A stretch of 64,000 nucleotides of DNA, from NCBI RefSeq assembly GCF_002803075.1, contig NZ_NNBK01000015.1, positions 124,001-188,000 on the forward strand, written 5' to 3'. Origin of the DNA: Streptomyces sp. CB01373. Its GTDB lineage: Bacteria > Actinomycetota > Actinomycetes > Streptomycetales > Streptomycetaceae. Position numbers and translations under genes: made by a program. This document shows positions 52,727 through 61,643 of this stretch, piece after piece (position 1 is the stretch's first letter; every line of letters begins with the position of its first letter). The notes below the pieces were generated by a model, which saw only the letters and a program-made list of their open reading frames with translations, was not told the origin of the DNA and made no database searches.

Positions 52727-53893
52727 ATGAACACCGAGCACGACTGGATCACCACACCCGTCACCGCGGACCTCCTGCGTGGGCACCTGGACGTGGAGCG
52801 CACCGCGCACGGCCTGCTGCCGCACCGGCTGCCCGCCGGCGCGCGCCGGCAGATCCCCGACGACCAGCTGGCCATGGCCGAGGCCCAGCCGTCCGGCGTA
52901 CGGCTGGTCTTCCGCACCCGGGCGACCACCGTCGAACTGGAGACCCTGCCCACCAAGAGGGCCTACCGCGGCTTCCCGGCCCCGGCGGACGGCGTCTACG
53001 ACCTGCTGGTCGACGGCCGCCTCGCGGGCCAGGCCACGGTGACCGGCGGCAACGTCCGCACCGTCGACATGGCCACCCAGTCCGCCGACCTGCTCGAAGG
53101 GCCTCCCGGCACCGCCCGGTTCACCGATCTGCCCGCGCGGGACAAGGACGTCGAGATCTGGCTTCCCCATACGGAGATCACCGAGCTGATCGCCCTGCGC
53201 ACCGACGCCCCGGTCGCACCGGCGCCGGACAGTGGACGCAGGGTGTGGCTGCACCACGGCAGCTCCATCAGCCACGGCTCGAACGCCGCCCATCCGACCG
53301 CCATCTGGCCGGCCCTGGCCGCGGCCCGCGGCGGAGTGGAGCTGGTCAACCTGGGGTTCGGCGGCAGCGCGCTGCTCGACCCGTTCACCGCCCGCGCGAT
53401 ACGGGACACCCCCGCGGACCTGATCAGCCTCAAGATCGGCATCAATGTCGTCAACACGGACGCGATGCGCCTGCGGGCCTTCACACCCGCCGTCCACGGC
53501 TTCCTCGACACCATCCGTGAGGGGCATCCGACGACACCGTTGCTGGTCGTGTCCTCCATCCTCTGCCCGGTCCAGGAGGACACCCCCGGACCCCTCGCAC
53601 CCGACTTCGCCGACGGGACCCTGCGGTTCAAGGCCACGGGCGATCCGGCCGAGCGCGCCGCCGGGCGCCTGACGCTCAACGTCATCCGCCACGAACTCGC
53701 CCGGATCGTAGAGCAGCGGGCGGCCGACGACCCGAACCTGCACCATCTCGACGGCCGTGAACTGTACGGCGAGGCGGACTACGCCGAACTCCCGCTGCCC
53801 GACGAGGTCCACCCCGACCCCGCGGCGCACCGCCGCATCGCCGACAACTTCGCGCGGCTCGCGTTCGGCACCGGCGGCCCCTTCGCCCCGTGA
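52727..53893 (+). CDS. SGNH/GDSL-like hydrolase
   Basis: A 388-aa protein starting MNTEHDWITTPVTADLLRGH; the ATG at 52727 has TGAGG upstream and follows a promoter, whereas the ATG at 52661 precedes it too closely. An N-terminal beta-rich domain (about 1-165) is followed by the SGNH hydrolase domain: block I VWLHHGSSISHG (about 176-187; nucleophile Ser), block II/III GFGGSALLDPF, block III-like ISLKIGINVVNTD and block V DEVHPDPAAH (Asp/His). The family esterase catalytic set seems complete. No signal peptide, so it is intracellular; substrates may be esters or carbohydrates. Confidence 0.85.
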   Translation: MNTEHDWITTPVTADLLRGHLDVERTAHGLLPHRLPAGARRQIPDDQLAMAEAQPSGVRLVFRTRATTVELETLPTKRAYRGFPAPADGVYDLLVDGRLAGQATVTGGNVRTVDMATQSADLLEGPPGTARFTDLPARDKDVEIWLPHTEITELIALRTDAPVAPAPDSGRRVWLHHGSSISHGSNAAHPTAIWPALAAARGGVELVNLGFGGSALLDPFTARAIRDTPADLISLKIGINVVNTDAMRLRAFTPAVHGFLDTIREGHPTTPLLVVSSILCPVQEDTPGPLAPDFADGTLRFKATGDPAERAAGRLTLNVIRHELARIVEQRAADDPNLHHLDGRELYGEADYAELPLPDEVHPDPAAHRRIADNFARLAFGTGGPFAP

Positions 53894-54029
53894 CCGGCGG
53901 CTGATCACGTCGCGGTCGGCCAGGGAGCGACAGCGGTCCGCCTTGCGCGCCCCGCCGTGGTCCCGGTGCGGTGGGCCGACGGCCGCGACATCGGTGTCCG
54001 AGACCGACGTCGACCGGTGGCCGTTTCCG

Positions 54030-54611
54030 TCAACGAGCCCCGGGGCGTCCGGAGTCGCTGATCAGGTGTGGTGCCCGGTGGTTCTCGGGGCGGCGTCGAG
54101 GATCGGTCGGGGCCAGGCCCCCGGAGACCGGCGCGGGGCCGAGATCGCCGTCGCCGTCCTGGTGGCGGAGGACCCAGTCGTCGAGGTCGAGGGCCGTTTC
54201 CAGCGGCTCCCTGGCCATGTGGGCGCGCAGGCAGCTCGCCGCGCCGGTCCCGGTCCGCCCGGGCAGGAGCAGTTCCTCCCGGAAGCCGCTCTCGGCCACG
54301 GCGAAGCGCGCCCGGGCGGCCTGCGGGGACACACCCAGGACGTCACCGATAAGCTGCCAGTCGGCGCCGCCCGTGCGCTCGTACACGGCGGCGCTTTCGA
54401 GGAGCCGCCGCGCGGCCGCGAGCACGTGGGCGGCGTCGGCCAGTACGGCACCCGGCGCGCGTGTGCCTCCGTCAGCGTTCAGCTCGTGCGCGCCGACGGG
54501 CACCGAGGCCCGCGCGAGGTCCGCCAGTACGCAGGCGTCGTAGGCCATCAGCAGCCTCGCTCGCGCCGTGTCCGTGTACGGCGCGCCCGCTTGCTTGTCG
54601 CCATCGCTCAT
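54030..54611 (-). CDS. Hypothetical protein with HTH-like segment
   Basis: A 193-aa protein starting MSDGDKQAGAPYTDTARARL (GCTGAGGC upstream). It has a helical N-terminal half and a segment DWQLIGDVLGVSPQAARARF (residues about 81-100) that matches the 'W..IG..LGVS.QAAR.RF' pattern of streptomycete HTH-containing proteins of unknown role. No enzymatic motif is seen. It is divergent from the LysR gene, across a region with a likely LysR operator, so the two may be functionally linked. The C-terminus is low-complexity and polar. Confidence 0.65.
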   Translation of the reverse strand: MSDGDKQAGAPYTDTARARLLMAYDACVLADLARASVPVGAHELNADGGTRAPGAVLADAAHVLAAARRLLESAAVYERTGGADWQLIGDVLGVSPQAARARFAVAESGFREELLLPGRTGTGAASCLRAHMAREPLETALDLDDWVLRHQDGDGDLGPAPVSGGLAPTDPRRRPENHRAPHLISDSGRPGAR

Positions 54612-54805
54612 GCCGGTCAGCCTCAGCTCCCATCGATCGGGGGGGTCGTCACTCAGTGCCCGCTCTGGGTCGGTAGCACGGTGCCTACGGCACCGCCGAA
54701 GTGTCCGGCGCGTTCGCCGCCACCAATGACGAGCATCGCCGCACGGCCAGCGGATCCACAATGCGTAATCGGCACAGTCTGCCCAAGGCTGGGCCATAGG
54801 CTATC

Positions 54806-54824
54806 CCTAAGGTTGAGCTTTAGG
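54806..54824. promoter_or_regulatory. CCTAA-N9-TTAGG inverted repeat before LysR gene
   Basis: CCTAA (54806-54810) and TTAGG (54820-54824) form an inverted repeat with a 9-bp spacer, 9 bp before the LysR start codon; related GGCT/TAGGCT repeats extend upstream. Consistent with an autoregulatory LysR-type site; function inferred. Confidence 0.4.
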
Positions 54825-54832
54825 CTGGGGCG

Positions 54833-55747
54833 ATGCGCTACGACCTGGACGACCTGCGGCTCTTTCTCCACATCGTGACGGAGGGGTCGATCACGGCGGG
54901 CGCCGAACGGATGCACCTGAGCCTGCCTTCCGCCAGCGCCAGGGTGCGTTCGCTGGAACACCACGCCGGCGTGGCACTGCTCATCCGCGGACGGCGAGGC
55001 GTGCGGCCCACGCCGGCGGGCACGACGCTGGCACGCCACGCACGCGACGTCCTGGACCGGACCGCGCGCCTCGAAAGCGCCGTCGCCGGCTACACCCGGT
55101 CCCCGACCGCCCCGCTCACCCTGCTGGCGGGCGGATCCGCGATGCATCGTCTGGTGCCCCAGGGCCTGGTGTCCTTCCTGCGCGCGCACCCGGACGTCGA
55201 CGTCACGGTGTGCGAGAGCCGCACGCCGCAGACGGTGCGGATGCTCGCCGACGGCGAGGCGGATCTCGGGGTCGTCGTCGACGACGAGGCCCGCGACTGC
55301 GGCCTGCGCATGGAGGCTCTCGGTGACGACTCCCTCGTGGTGATCGGCCAGGCCGGAGGAATCATCGCCGGCCGGACCTCACTGACCTTCAGCGAGGTCG
55401 CCGAGCATCCGCTCGTCGGGCTCGACGCAGGTTCCTCGCTGCGCCGCTGGATCGAGGAGCACCTCGGGCCGCACGCTCCAATGGCGCGCTACCGCACCAC
55501 CGTGGCCGACCTCGGCGTCCTCGTCGCCCTCGCCGCCGCGGGCGTCGGGCTCGCGGTCGTACCGCGTCGCGCCGTCGACCCCGACCAGCCGCTCGCCGTC
55601 TGCGAACTGCAGGATCCCTGGGCGCGCCGCCACCTTCTGCTGGCCTGGGGCGTCAAGGACGGCGCCACGCCGACGGCCACCGCGGCGCTCGCCGAGCACC
55701 TGCGCGAGGCGGCATTGTCCGGGGGGCGCGCCGGCGGTCGCGGCTAG
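54833..55747 (+). CDS. LysR-family transcriptional regulator
   Basis: A 304-aa regulator starting MRYDLDDLRLFLHIVTEGSI. The N-terminal winged HTH is complete: GSITAGAERMHLSLPSASAR (recognition helix) and VRSLEHHAGVALLIRGRRGV (residues about 16-60). The C-terminal effector domain has the usual two subdomains, with GEADLGVVVDDEA and SLRRWIEEHLG. LysR regulators typically bind small aromatic or carboxylate ligands and activate a divergent or adjacent operon. The neighbours (hypothetical gene on one side, SDR gene on the other) are the candidates. Expected operator is the inverted repeat just upstream. Confidence 0.92.
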   Translation: MRYDLDDLRLFLHIVTEGSITAGAERMHLSLPSASARVRSLEHHAGVALLIRGRRGVRPTPAGTTLARHARDVLDRTARLESAVAGYTRSPTAPLTLLAGGSAMHRLVPQGLVSFLRAHPDVDVTVCESRTPQTVRMLADGEADLGVVVDDEARDCGLRMEALGDDSLVVIGQAGGIIAGRTSLTFSEVAEHPLVGLDAGSSLRRWIEEHLGPHAPMARYRTTVADLGVLVALAAAGVGLAVVPRRAVDPDQPLAVCELQDPWARRHLLLAWGVKDGATPTATAALAEHLREAALSGGRAGGRG

Positions 55748-55863
55748 TGCGCGGCGGCGAGCGACAGGCGAGAGGCGGTCTCGGGCCACCTGGGGCAAGC
55801 TGCGAGAGGAGGAAGCACCACGTCGGCCTCGGTGGATGCGATCTGTGAAGGACGGTGCTGAGC

Positions 55864-56706
55864 GTGAGGGACCCGAATACCGGACGCGTGGGGACTGCGG
55901 GACAGAGCGCGGAACAGGACGGCGTGTCGCCGGGCGCCGACGCCGAAGCACCGCCGGACGCGCCCTTGTCGGGGTGCGCGGCGCTGGTGACCGGCGCGTC
56001 CAGCGGCATCGGTGCGGCGACGGCCCGGGAACTGGCCCGACTCGGCGCGGCCGTGGCCGTCGTCGCCCGGCGTACCGAGCGGCTGGAGGAACTGGCCGCG
56101 GGCATCCGCGACCAGGGCGGCTCGTGCGCCGCCCTCACCGCCGACCTGCGGGACGCGGCGCAGGCGCGCCGGGCCGTCGAAGAAGCCGTCGGCCGCCTCG
56201 CACGGCTGGACGTGCTGGTGAACAACGCCGGTTACGTGGCCATGGGTCCCATCGAGGAGAGTGACCCGGCGGACTGGGAGCGGATGGTCGGCCTCAACCT
56301 CGACGCGGTTCTGCAGATGTCTCGATCGGCGTTGCCGCACCTGCTGCGGGCGGCGGAGGAGGGGACTCGCGGGGTCGCCGATCTGGTGAACGTCAGCTCG
56401 GTCGCGGGCAGGGTGGTGCGCAGGAACAACGTCGTGTACTCGGCGACGAAGCACGCGGTGGGCGCGTTCAGCGAGGGCATGCGCCAGGAGGTGACCGGGC
56501 GGGGCGTACGGGTAGGTCTGATCGAACCGGGCTTGACCATGACGGAGATGGCGACCGGCGGCGGGCGCCTCGCCGCTCGTGCCATGCCGGAGGATGCCTG
56601 GTTGCGTGCCGAGGACATCGCCCGGGCCATCACCTTCATGATCACTCAGCCCCCGCACGCCGCGATCAACGAGATCATGATGCGCCCGACGGCCCAGGAA
56701 CACTGA
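55864..56706 (+). CDS. SDR oxidoreductase
   Basis: A 280-aa protein. The GTG at 55864 (AAGGA 11 bp upstream) seems better placed than the alternative GTG at 55855. It carries the classical SDR motifs: TGASSGIG (about residues 43-50), NNAG (about 120-123), Ser (NVSSVAG) and YSATK (Tyr and Lys, about 195-199). N-terminal about 35 residues are a Ser/Gly/Ala-rich leader of no evident function. It is transcribed in the same direction as the LysR gene, separated by about 116 bp, and could be the regulator's target. Substrate unknown. Confidence 0.88.
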   Translation: MRDPNTGRVGTAGQSAEQDGVSPGADAEAPPDAPLSGCAALVTGASSGIGAATARELARLGAAVAVVARRTERLEELAAGIRDQGGSCAALTADLRDAAQARRAVEEAVGRLARLDVLVNNAGYVAMGPIEESDPADWERMVGLNLDAVLQMSRSALPHLLRAAEEGTRGVADLVNVSSVAGRVVRRNNVVYSATKHAVGAFSEGMRQEVTGRGVRVGLIEPGLTMTEMATGGGRLAARAMPEDAWLRAEDIARAITFMITQPPHAAINEIMMRPTAQEH

Positions 56707-56937
56707 CCACTCCCCCGGCCCGCGCCCGCTTCACCTCGCCGACAGCGAACGTACTCAATCAGTCGCAGGAGTTCCGCGACTGCCGGGATCGGCTGGTCCC
56801 CTTCCCCAAGCCGCGAGTCCGTTGAGTTGCCCAGGCCGACGTCATACAGTGTGACCTGTCAGCCGCCTTCCAAGTGACGGTGGAACATTGGGAGTTCGGC
56901 TCCCGGGTGGGTGGGCATGTTCGAAAGGCGTGTCCCC

Positions 56938-58122
56938 ATGCAGGGCCTCCCCCAGGTGGTCGCTTCCGGCCCCGCCGAGCAGGTCGGCCGGGCCCGTGCG
57001 GTGGTCGCGGTAACCGCGCTGGCGCTGGCGCTGTTCGTATACGGCACCGTGCAGAGCCTGCCGATCGGACTGCTGCCGCAGATCGCGCACGGACTGGACG
57101 TGTCGGAATCGTCGGTCGGGCTGCTGGTGACCGGCTACGGGCTGGTGGTCACCGTCACCGCGGTACCACTGACCAAGGCGACCCGGCGGCTCCCGCGTCG
57201 CCGCCTGCTCACCGCCCTGCTGTGCGCCTTCTCCGCCGCCGCCTCGCTGGCCGCCCTGGCACCCGGCTACGCCGTCCTGCTGTCGGCGCAGATCCTGATC
57301 GCGCTGACCCATGCGGTGCTCCTGTCGATGGTCGCGGCGACCGCCACGAGCATGTTCCGCGAAGCAGTGCGGGCCAAGGTGGTCGGGGCACTGTTCAGCG
57401 GCATCCCGCTGGCGAGCGCGGTCGGCGTCCCGGCAGGGACCTGGCTCGGACAGCGGACCGAATGGCGGGTGCCGTTCCTGGTCATGAGCGCCCTGGGCCT
57501 GATGGCCGCAGTCGCTGTCGCGCTCCTGCTGCCCTCGGCACAGACCGCACCGACCCCCGCGTCCATCACCCAACGGCCCAGCAGCTCGCGCTTCGCCCTG
57601 CTGATGGCGGCGACCGGGCTGGTCGTCGCCGGCGTCTTCACCTTCTACACGTACGTCGCCGTCTTCCTCACCCAGGCAGCCGGCCTGCCCTCGGACACCG
57701 TCAGCGCGGTGCTCCTGCTGAACGGCCTGGCGGGGCTGGCCGGTACCTGGCTGTCCGGTGCCCTGTCCGACCGCGACGCCCGGGCCACGATGACCGGCAC
57801 GGTGGCGCTCCTGACGGCCGCCCTGGCGTTACTCGCGGCGGCGGGCGTCCACCCGTGGGCCGCGGTCACTGCGGTCGCCCTGCTCGGCCTGGCCCTGGCC
57901 GCCCTGATCACCGCGCTCCAGAGCCGCATCCTGCGTATCGCTCCCCGCAGTGTCGAGGTCGCGTCCGCGACGGGCTCCGCAGCCATCAACGCCGGCATAG
58001 CCTGCGGCGCCCTCCTCGGAGGACACCTCTTGGAGTCCCCCGGCCACCACAACCTCCCCCTGGCCGGTGCCCTCCTCAGCGCCGCGGCCCTCGCCCTCCT
58101 CCTCGCCGAACGCCGCGGTTAG
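56938..58122 (+). CDS. MFS transporter (AraJ/DHA1-like) with TTA codon
   Basis: A 394-aa transporter with start at ATG 56938 (GAAAGG 9 bp upstream); a GTG at 56911 is possible. About twelve membrane helices; the loop 2-3 motif TKATRRLPRRRLLT and the SMFREAVRAKVVGALFSGI segment are of the DHA1 arabinose/drug-efflux type. Leu298 is encoded by TTA (57829-57831), a rare codon that makes translation dependent on bldA tRNA in Streptomyces. The DUF523 gene follows 9 bp later and is probably co-transcribed. Substrate unknown. Confidence 0.85.
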   Translation: MQGLPQVVASGPAEQVGRARAVVAVTALALALFVYGTVQSLPIGLLPQIAHGLDVSESSVGLLVTGYGLVVTVTAVPLTKATRRLPRRRLLTALLCAFSAAASLAALAPGYAVLLSAQILIALTHAVLLSMVAATATSMFREAVRAKVVGALFSGIPLASAVGVPAGTWLGQRTEWRVPFLVMSALGLMAAVAVALLLPSAQTAPTPASITQRPSSSRFALLMAATGLVVAGVFTFYTYVAVFLTQAAGLPSDTVSAVLLLNGLAGLAGTWLSGALSDRDARATMTGTVALLTAALALLAAAGVHPWAAVTAVALLGLALAALITALQSRILRIAPRSVEVASATGSAAINAGIACGALLGGHLLESPGHHNLPLAGALLSAAALALLLAERRG

Positions 58123-58131
58123 CCTGGCGGC

Positions 58132-58581
58132 ATGGAAGCGATCCTGGTCAGCGCGTGTCTGCTCGGCATTCCGTGCCGGTTCGACGGGCGGCACAAGGTG
58201 TCCTCGGCGATCGAGGAGGCGGTGGCCGGCCGCGAAGTCGTATCCTTCTGCCCGGAGGTCGCGGGCGGGCTCGTGACCCCGCGGCGGCCGGCGGAGCTGG
58301 TGGGCGGCGACGGGCATGACGTGCTCGACGGAACGGCACGAGTCGTCGACGACACCGGGCGTGATGTGACGGCGCAATTCGTGAACGGAGCACGACGTGC
58401 GCTCACGGCGGCGCGGAACGCGGGTTGCGCCGAGGCACTGCTGATGCCGCGCAGTCCCTCGTGCGGGAGCGGTGCGGTCTACGACGGATCGTTCGCCGGG
58501 GAGCTGGTACCGGGAGACGGAGTCACGACGGCGTTGCTGGAGCGGAACGGCATCGCCGTGCGACCCGCGCCCGGGGTGTGA
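58132..58581 (+). CDS. DUF523 protein
   Basis: A 149-aa protein starting MEAILVSACLLGIPCRFDGR. The hallmarks of DUF523 are all visible: SACLLG-C (Cys9 and Cys15), CPEVAGGLVTPRRPAE (residues about 42-57, with a conserved Cys42), and MPRSPSCGSGAVYDGSF (about 105-121). The three cysteines suggest metal or redox chemistry; the family appears to act as 2-thiouracil desulfurase in some bacteria (TudS). A role in thio-nucleobase detoxification is therefore possible. Nine bp after the MFS gene and followed by a strong terminator. Confidence 0.88.
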   Translation: MEAILVSACLLGIPCRFDGRHKVSSAIEEAVAGREVVSFCPEVAGGLVTPRRPAELVGGDGHDVLDGTARVVDDTGRDVTAQFVNGARRALTAARNAGCAEALLMPRSPSCGSGAVYDGSFAGELVPGDGVTTALLERNGIAVRPAPGV

Positions 58582-58620
58582 CTCGGTCTCCTTACCGGTC
58601 TTCGGTCTCCTTGCCGATCT

Positions 58621-58655
58621 GATGAGGAGGGCCGGGCAGCCCGGCCCTCCTCATC
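58621..58655. terminator. Strong 16-bp perfect hairpin between convergent genes
   Basis: GATGAGGAGGGCCGGG (58621-58636) and its exact complement (58640-58655) are separated by a 3-nt loop CAG. Placed between DUF523 (+) and an MFS gene (-), it can terminate both strands. Confidence 0.85.
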
Positions 58656-58658
58656 GGC

Positions 58659-60155
58659 TCAGGTGGGCACCTTCTCCGGTTCGGTGGCCGGTTCTGTGGT
58701 GGGCGGGCCGGGCGTCGGCAGCGGGCCGCCGCGCAGCAGCGCGCCGCTGACGACGGCGCCGAGCGCGAAGATGCCGGCGCACCACCAGAACACCCGGGTG
58801 TAGCCGTGGATCGTCGCCAGGTGGAGCAGTGCCGGTCCCGGCTTGCCCTGGGCGTGGCCGGCCAGGTAGTCGGTGGTGGCGCTCGCCGCGATCGTGTTGA
58901 GCAGCGCGGTGCCGATGGCGCCGCCCAACTGCTGGCCGGTGTTGATGGCGGCCGAGGCGATGCCCGCGTCCTGCGGCAGCACCCCGGAGGTGCCGGTGCG
59001 CAGAGCGGCGGCGAAGATCATGCCCATGCCGAGCCCGATCACCATGATCGGCCCGAGGAGCGTCGAGGCGTAGTGGGAGTCCGGCCCGATCCGGGTCAGC
59101 AGGGCCATGCCACCGACGTTGATCAGCATGCCCGCGGTGATCAGCGGCCGCGGGCCGAAGCGCGGCATCAGCCGGATGTTGCCGACGGTGCTCGCCGCGG
59201 CCGTGACGCCCACCATCGGCAGCAGGGCGACACCCGACTTGATCGCCGAGTAGCCCAGGTCGGTCTGCATGTAGTAGATGAGGAAGAGCAGCACGCCGAA
59301 CATGCCCGCGCCGATGACCAGTGCGGCGACGCAGGAACCGCCGCGGTTGCGGTCGAGCACGATCCGCGGGGGCAGCAACGGGTGCTGGGCGCGGCGCTGC
59401 CAGAAGGAGAACAGGACCACCAGCACGCCGCCGGCCATGAGGAAGCCCCAGGTCGACGGGGTGTGCCAGCTGTGCGTCGCCGCGTTGGAGAAGCCGTAGA
59501 CCAGGCAGAGCATGCCGCCGGACACCACGATCACGCCGGGGACGTCCATCCTGGCGCCCGTGCGCGGCTGCCGGGTCAGCAGCGAGGAGCCGACGATCAG
59601 CGAGAAGGCCGCGAAGACCAGGTTGATGTACATGCACCAGCGCCAGTTCAGGGCGGAGGTCAGCGCGCCTCCGATGAGCAGGCCCATACCGCCGCCGCCG
59701 GCCGCGACCGCGCTGAAGACGCCGAATGCCCTGCCGCGCTCCTTGGGATCGGTGAACGTGGTCGCCAGCAGCGACAAGGTCGTGGGCGCGAGCAGCGCGG
59801 CGAAGACTCCCTGGCAGGCGCGGGCGGCCACCAGCATGCCGAAGCTGTTGGAGGCGCCACCGACCGCGGAGGCGGCCGCGAAGCCTGCCAGGCCGGCGAT
59901 GAATGTCTCCTTGCGTCCGATGAGGTCGGCGAGCCGGCCGCTGAACAGCAGCAGGCTGCCGTAGCTCAGGGCGTACGCCGTCACGACCCACTGCTTGTCC
60001 GCGTCCGAGAAGTGCAGCGCGGTCTGCGCCGACGGCAGGGCCAGGTTCATCACCGTGGCGTCGAGGGTCAGCATGAGGTATGCGGTGCAGATGACGGCGA
60101 GGACCATCCATCGCCGCGATTCCCCGGCCGCGGGCACGGCGCTGGGTGTGGACAT
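58659..60155 (-). CDS. MFS drug transporter, DHA2 (14 TM)
   Basis: A 498-aa transporter starting MSTPSAVPAAGESRRWMVLA. Fourteen membrane helices are apparent. DHA2 motifs: LDATVMNLALPSAQTAL (motif D1-like), SGRLADLIGRKETFIAG (loop 2-3, motif A), ACQGVFAALLAPTTLSLLAT (motif B) and GGMGLLIGGALTSALNWRW (motif C, antiporter). These are proton-coupled drug/antiseptic pumps of the QacA/EmrB type. The SigJ-like sigma-factor gene lies upstream on the same strand, but a hairpin at 60241-60260 separates them. Confidence 0.92.
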   Translation of the reverse strand: MSTPSAVPAAGESRRWMVLAVICTAYLMLTLDATVMNLALPSAQTALHFSDADKQWVVTAYALSYGSLLLFSGRLADLIGRKETFIAGLAGFAAASAVGGASNSFGMLVAARACQGVFAALLAPTTLSLLATTFTDPKERGRAFGVFSAVAAGGGGMGLLIGGALTSALNWRWCMYINLVFAAFSLIVGSSLLTRQPRTGARMDVPGVIVVSGGMLCLVYGFSNAATHSWHTPSTWGFLMAGGVLVVLFSFWQRRAQHPLLPPRIVLDRNRGGSCVAALVIGAGMFGVLLFLIYYMQTDLGYSAIKSGVALLPMVGVTAAASTVGNIRLMPRFGPRPLITAGMLINVGGMALLTRIGPDSHYASTLLGPIMVIGLGMGMIFAAALRTGTSGVLPQDAGIASAAINTGQQLGGAIGTALLNTIAASATTDYLAGHAQGKPGPALLHLATIHGYTRVFWWCAGIFALGAVVSGALLRGGPLPTPGPPTTEPATEPEKVPT

Positions 60156-60240
60156 GAGGTGTCTCCTGGTCGCATGAGTCGGAGTTCGGGCTCAGTCCGT
60201 ATGACAGGCGACGGCTGCCGGATGTGACGGGGTGTACGCC

Positions 60241-60260
60241 CCGGCCCGGGAGCGGGCCGG
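60241..60260. terminator. Hairpin between sigma-factor and MFS genes
   Basis: CCGGCCCG (60241-60248) pairs with CGGGCCGG (60253-60260) around a GGAG loop, downstream of the sigma-factor stop on the minus strand. It likely ends the sigma-factor transcript and so isolates the MFS gene. Confidence 0.5.
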
Positions 60261-60310
60261 TCAGGGTACTCCGCGCCGGCCCGGTCGGGGCCATGACGTG
60301 CTGCGGCGGT

Positions 60311-61240
60311 TCAGCGCAGAACGATGTCCACGCCGGTGAGGTCGGCCCGGACGTCGATGCCGGTGATCCGGTCGCCGGTGATGCCGAAGCGGTACACGGC
60401 CAGCGGCACGCCGCCCGGGGCGAAGGCCAGTCCGGCGGAGCCGTCGACCAGGGCGGGCACCGGGTCCCAGGAAAGTTTGACGAAGGCGCGCGCGACGGCG
60501 TCGGAGCCGCGGAGCTCCGTCACCGGCTGCCTCCCCCTGGCCGCGGCCATCCGCACGGCCGTCCGGTCGGAGCGGAGCACGATGTCCGGGGCGAGCAGGG
60601 TCAGCAGCGCCTCGAAGTCGCCCTCGCGGGAAGCGGTGAGGAAGGCGCGGATGAGATCGGCCTTGCCGGCCTGGTCGGTGTCGGCGCCCCCGTCCGGTGC
60701 CGGCGCGCCCGTCGGGCCCGCGCCCGGTGCGGCCGCGGCGACGCCCTGCCGCTGGATGCGGCGGCGGGCGCGGCTGGCCAGTTGGCGGGCCGCGGCCGGA
60801 GTGCGGTCCACGATCGGCGCGATCTCCACGAAGGGCACGGCGAACATGTCGTGCAGCACGAACGCCAGCCGCTCGGCGGGCGTGAGCGTGTCAAGGATGA
60901 GGAGCATGGCGGTGCCGACCGACTCGGCTAGCAGCGCCTCCCGTTCCGGGTCGACCGGCGTGTCCGGGCGGGGCGAGCCGCCGGCCTCGGGGACGTCGAC
61001 CAGGTCCTCGCGGCGCGACCTGCGCGACTGGAGCATGTTCAACGACACCCGGGCCACGACGGTGGTGAGCCAGCCGCTCATGTTCTCGACCGCGGCGGTG
61101 TCCGAGCGGCTGACGCGGAGCCAGGCCTCCTGGACGGCGTCGTCCGCCTCGGCCGGCGAGCCGAGCATCCGGTACGCCACCGCCCGCAGGCGAGGGCGGT
61201 CGGTCTCGAACCGAGCGGCCAGCCAGTCGTGTTCGGTCAT
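60311..61240 (-). CDS. ECF41/SigJ-like RNA polymerase sigma factor
   Basis: A 309-aa protein starting MTEHDWLAARFETDRPRLRA. Sigma region 2 (about residues 8-75: RAVAYRMLGSPAEADDAVQE) and region 4 (about 110-165: LTPAERLAFVLHDMFAVPF then EIAPIVDRTPAAARQLASRA) are complete. The C-terminal about 120 residues form a SnoaL-like NTF2 extension that in ECF41 factors takes the place of an anti-sigma factor and modulates activity. The C-terminal segment SDRTAVRMAAARG occupies the place of the usual DGGG-type motif. ECF41 genes sit next to oxidoreductase/epimerase partners; here an SDR fragment lies directly upstream. Confidence 0.9.
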   Translation of the reverse strand: MTEHDWLAARFETDRPRLRAVAYRMLGSPAEADDAVQEAWLRVSRSDTAAVENMSGWLTTVVARVSLNMLQSRRSRREDLVDVPEAGGSPRPDTPVDPEREALLAESVGTAMLLILDTLTPAERLAFVLHDMFAVPFVEIAPIVDRTPAAARQLASRARRRIQRQGVAAAAPGAGPTGAPAPDGGADTDQAGKADLIRAFLTASREGDFEALLTLLAPDIVLRSDRTAVRMAAARGRQPVTELRGSDAVARAFVKLSWDPVPALVDGSAGLAFAPGGVPLAVYRFGITGDRITGIDVRADLTGVDIVLR

Positions 61241-61398
61241 CGGGTCACACTCTCCCCACGGGTGCCTCGGGTCCGACGGTCCGGAGCCCGCCCATGTGAC
61301 GCCCGCGGGGCCGAATGTGTGACATCCGGGCCGGGTGCCCGGCCCGATGGGATCGCAGCGGCCGGGCGCGGGCCGGAGCGCTTCCGCCCGCTTCGTTC

Positions 61399-61547
61399 TC
61401 AGAAGTGCGTGCCGCCGTCATGCGGACCTCGGTGCCGGTGATGAAGCTGCCGTCGTCGGAGCCGAGCATCGCGACCACGGACGCCACCGTCCCGGGGCCG
61501 GCGAAGCCCTGGCCGAGCGCCGGGGAGAGCTTCGCGAACAGGCTCAT
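61399..61547 (-). pseudogene. SDR gene C-terminal remnant with frameshift
   Basis: The minus-strand frame from 61547 encodes LFAKLSPALGQGFAGPGTVA and then SVVAMLGSDDGSFITGTEVR, the C-terminal end of a classical SDR. The expected ending RMDGGTHF-stop is broken because one G is missing: the frame continues as RMTAART, while the +1 frame restores DGGTHF and a TGA at 61399-61401. The N-terminal four fifths of the gene are absent. It sits directly upstream of the ECF41-like gene. Confidence 0.6.
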
Positions 61548-61643
61548 GTCGGCGTCCTCGGGCCTACGGGCGGCTGAGTCAGGTACGCGCGAACCCGCGA
61601 TGCCCCACGCATCACGGGCAGGCGGACCCGGCGGGGGGCTGCC

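Noticed and set aside
52661..52727. ATG at 52661 as the SGNH hydrolase start
   Set aside because: It overlaps the -10 region of the promoter (52664-52669) and lacks a Shine-Dalgarno sequence; the ATG at 52727 has TGAGG upstream.
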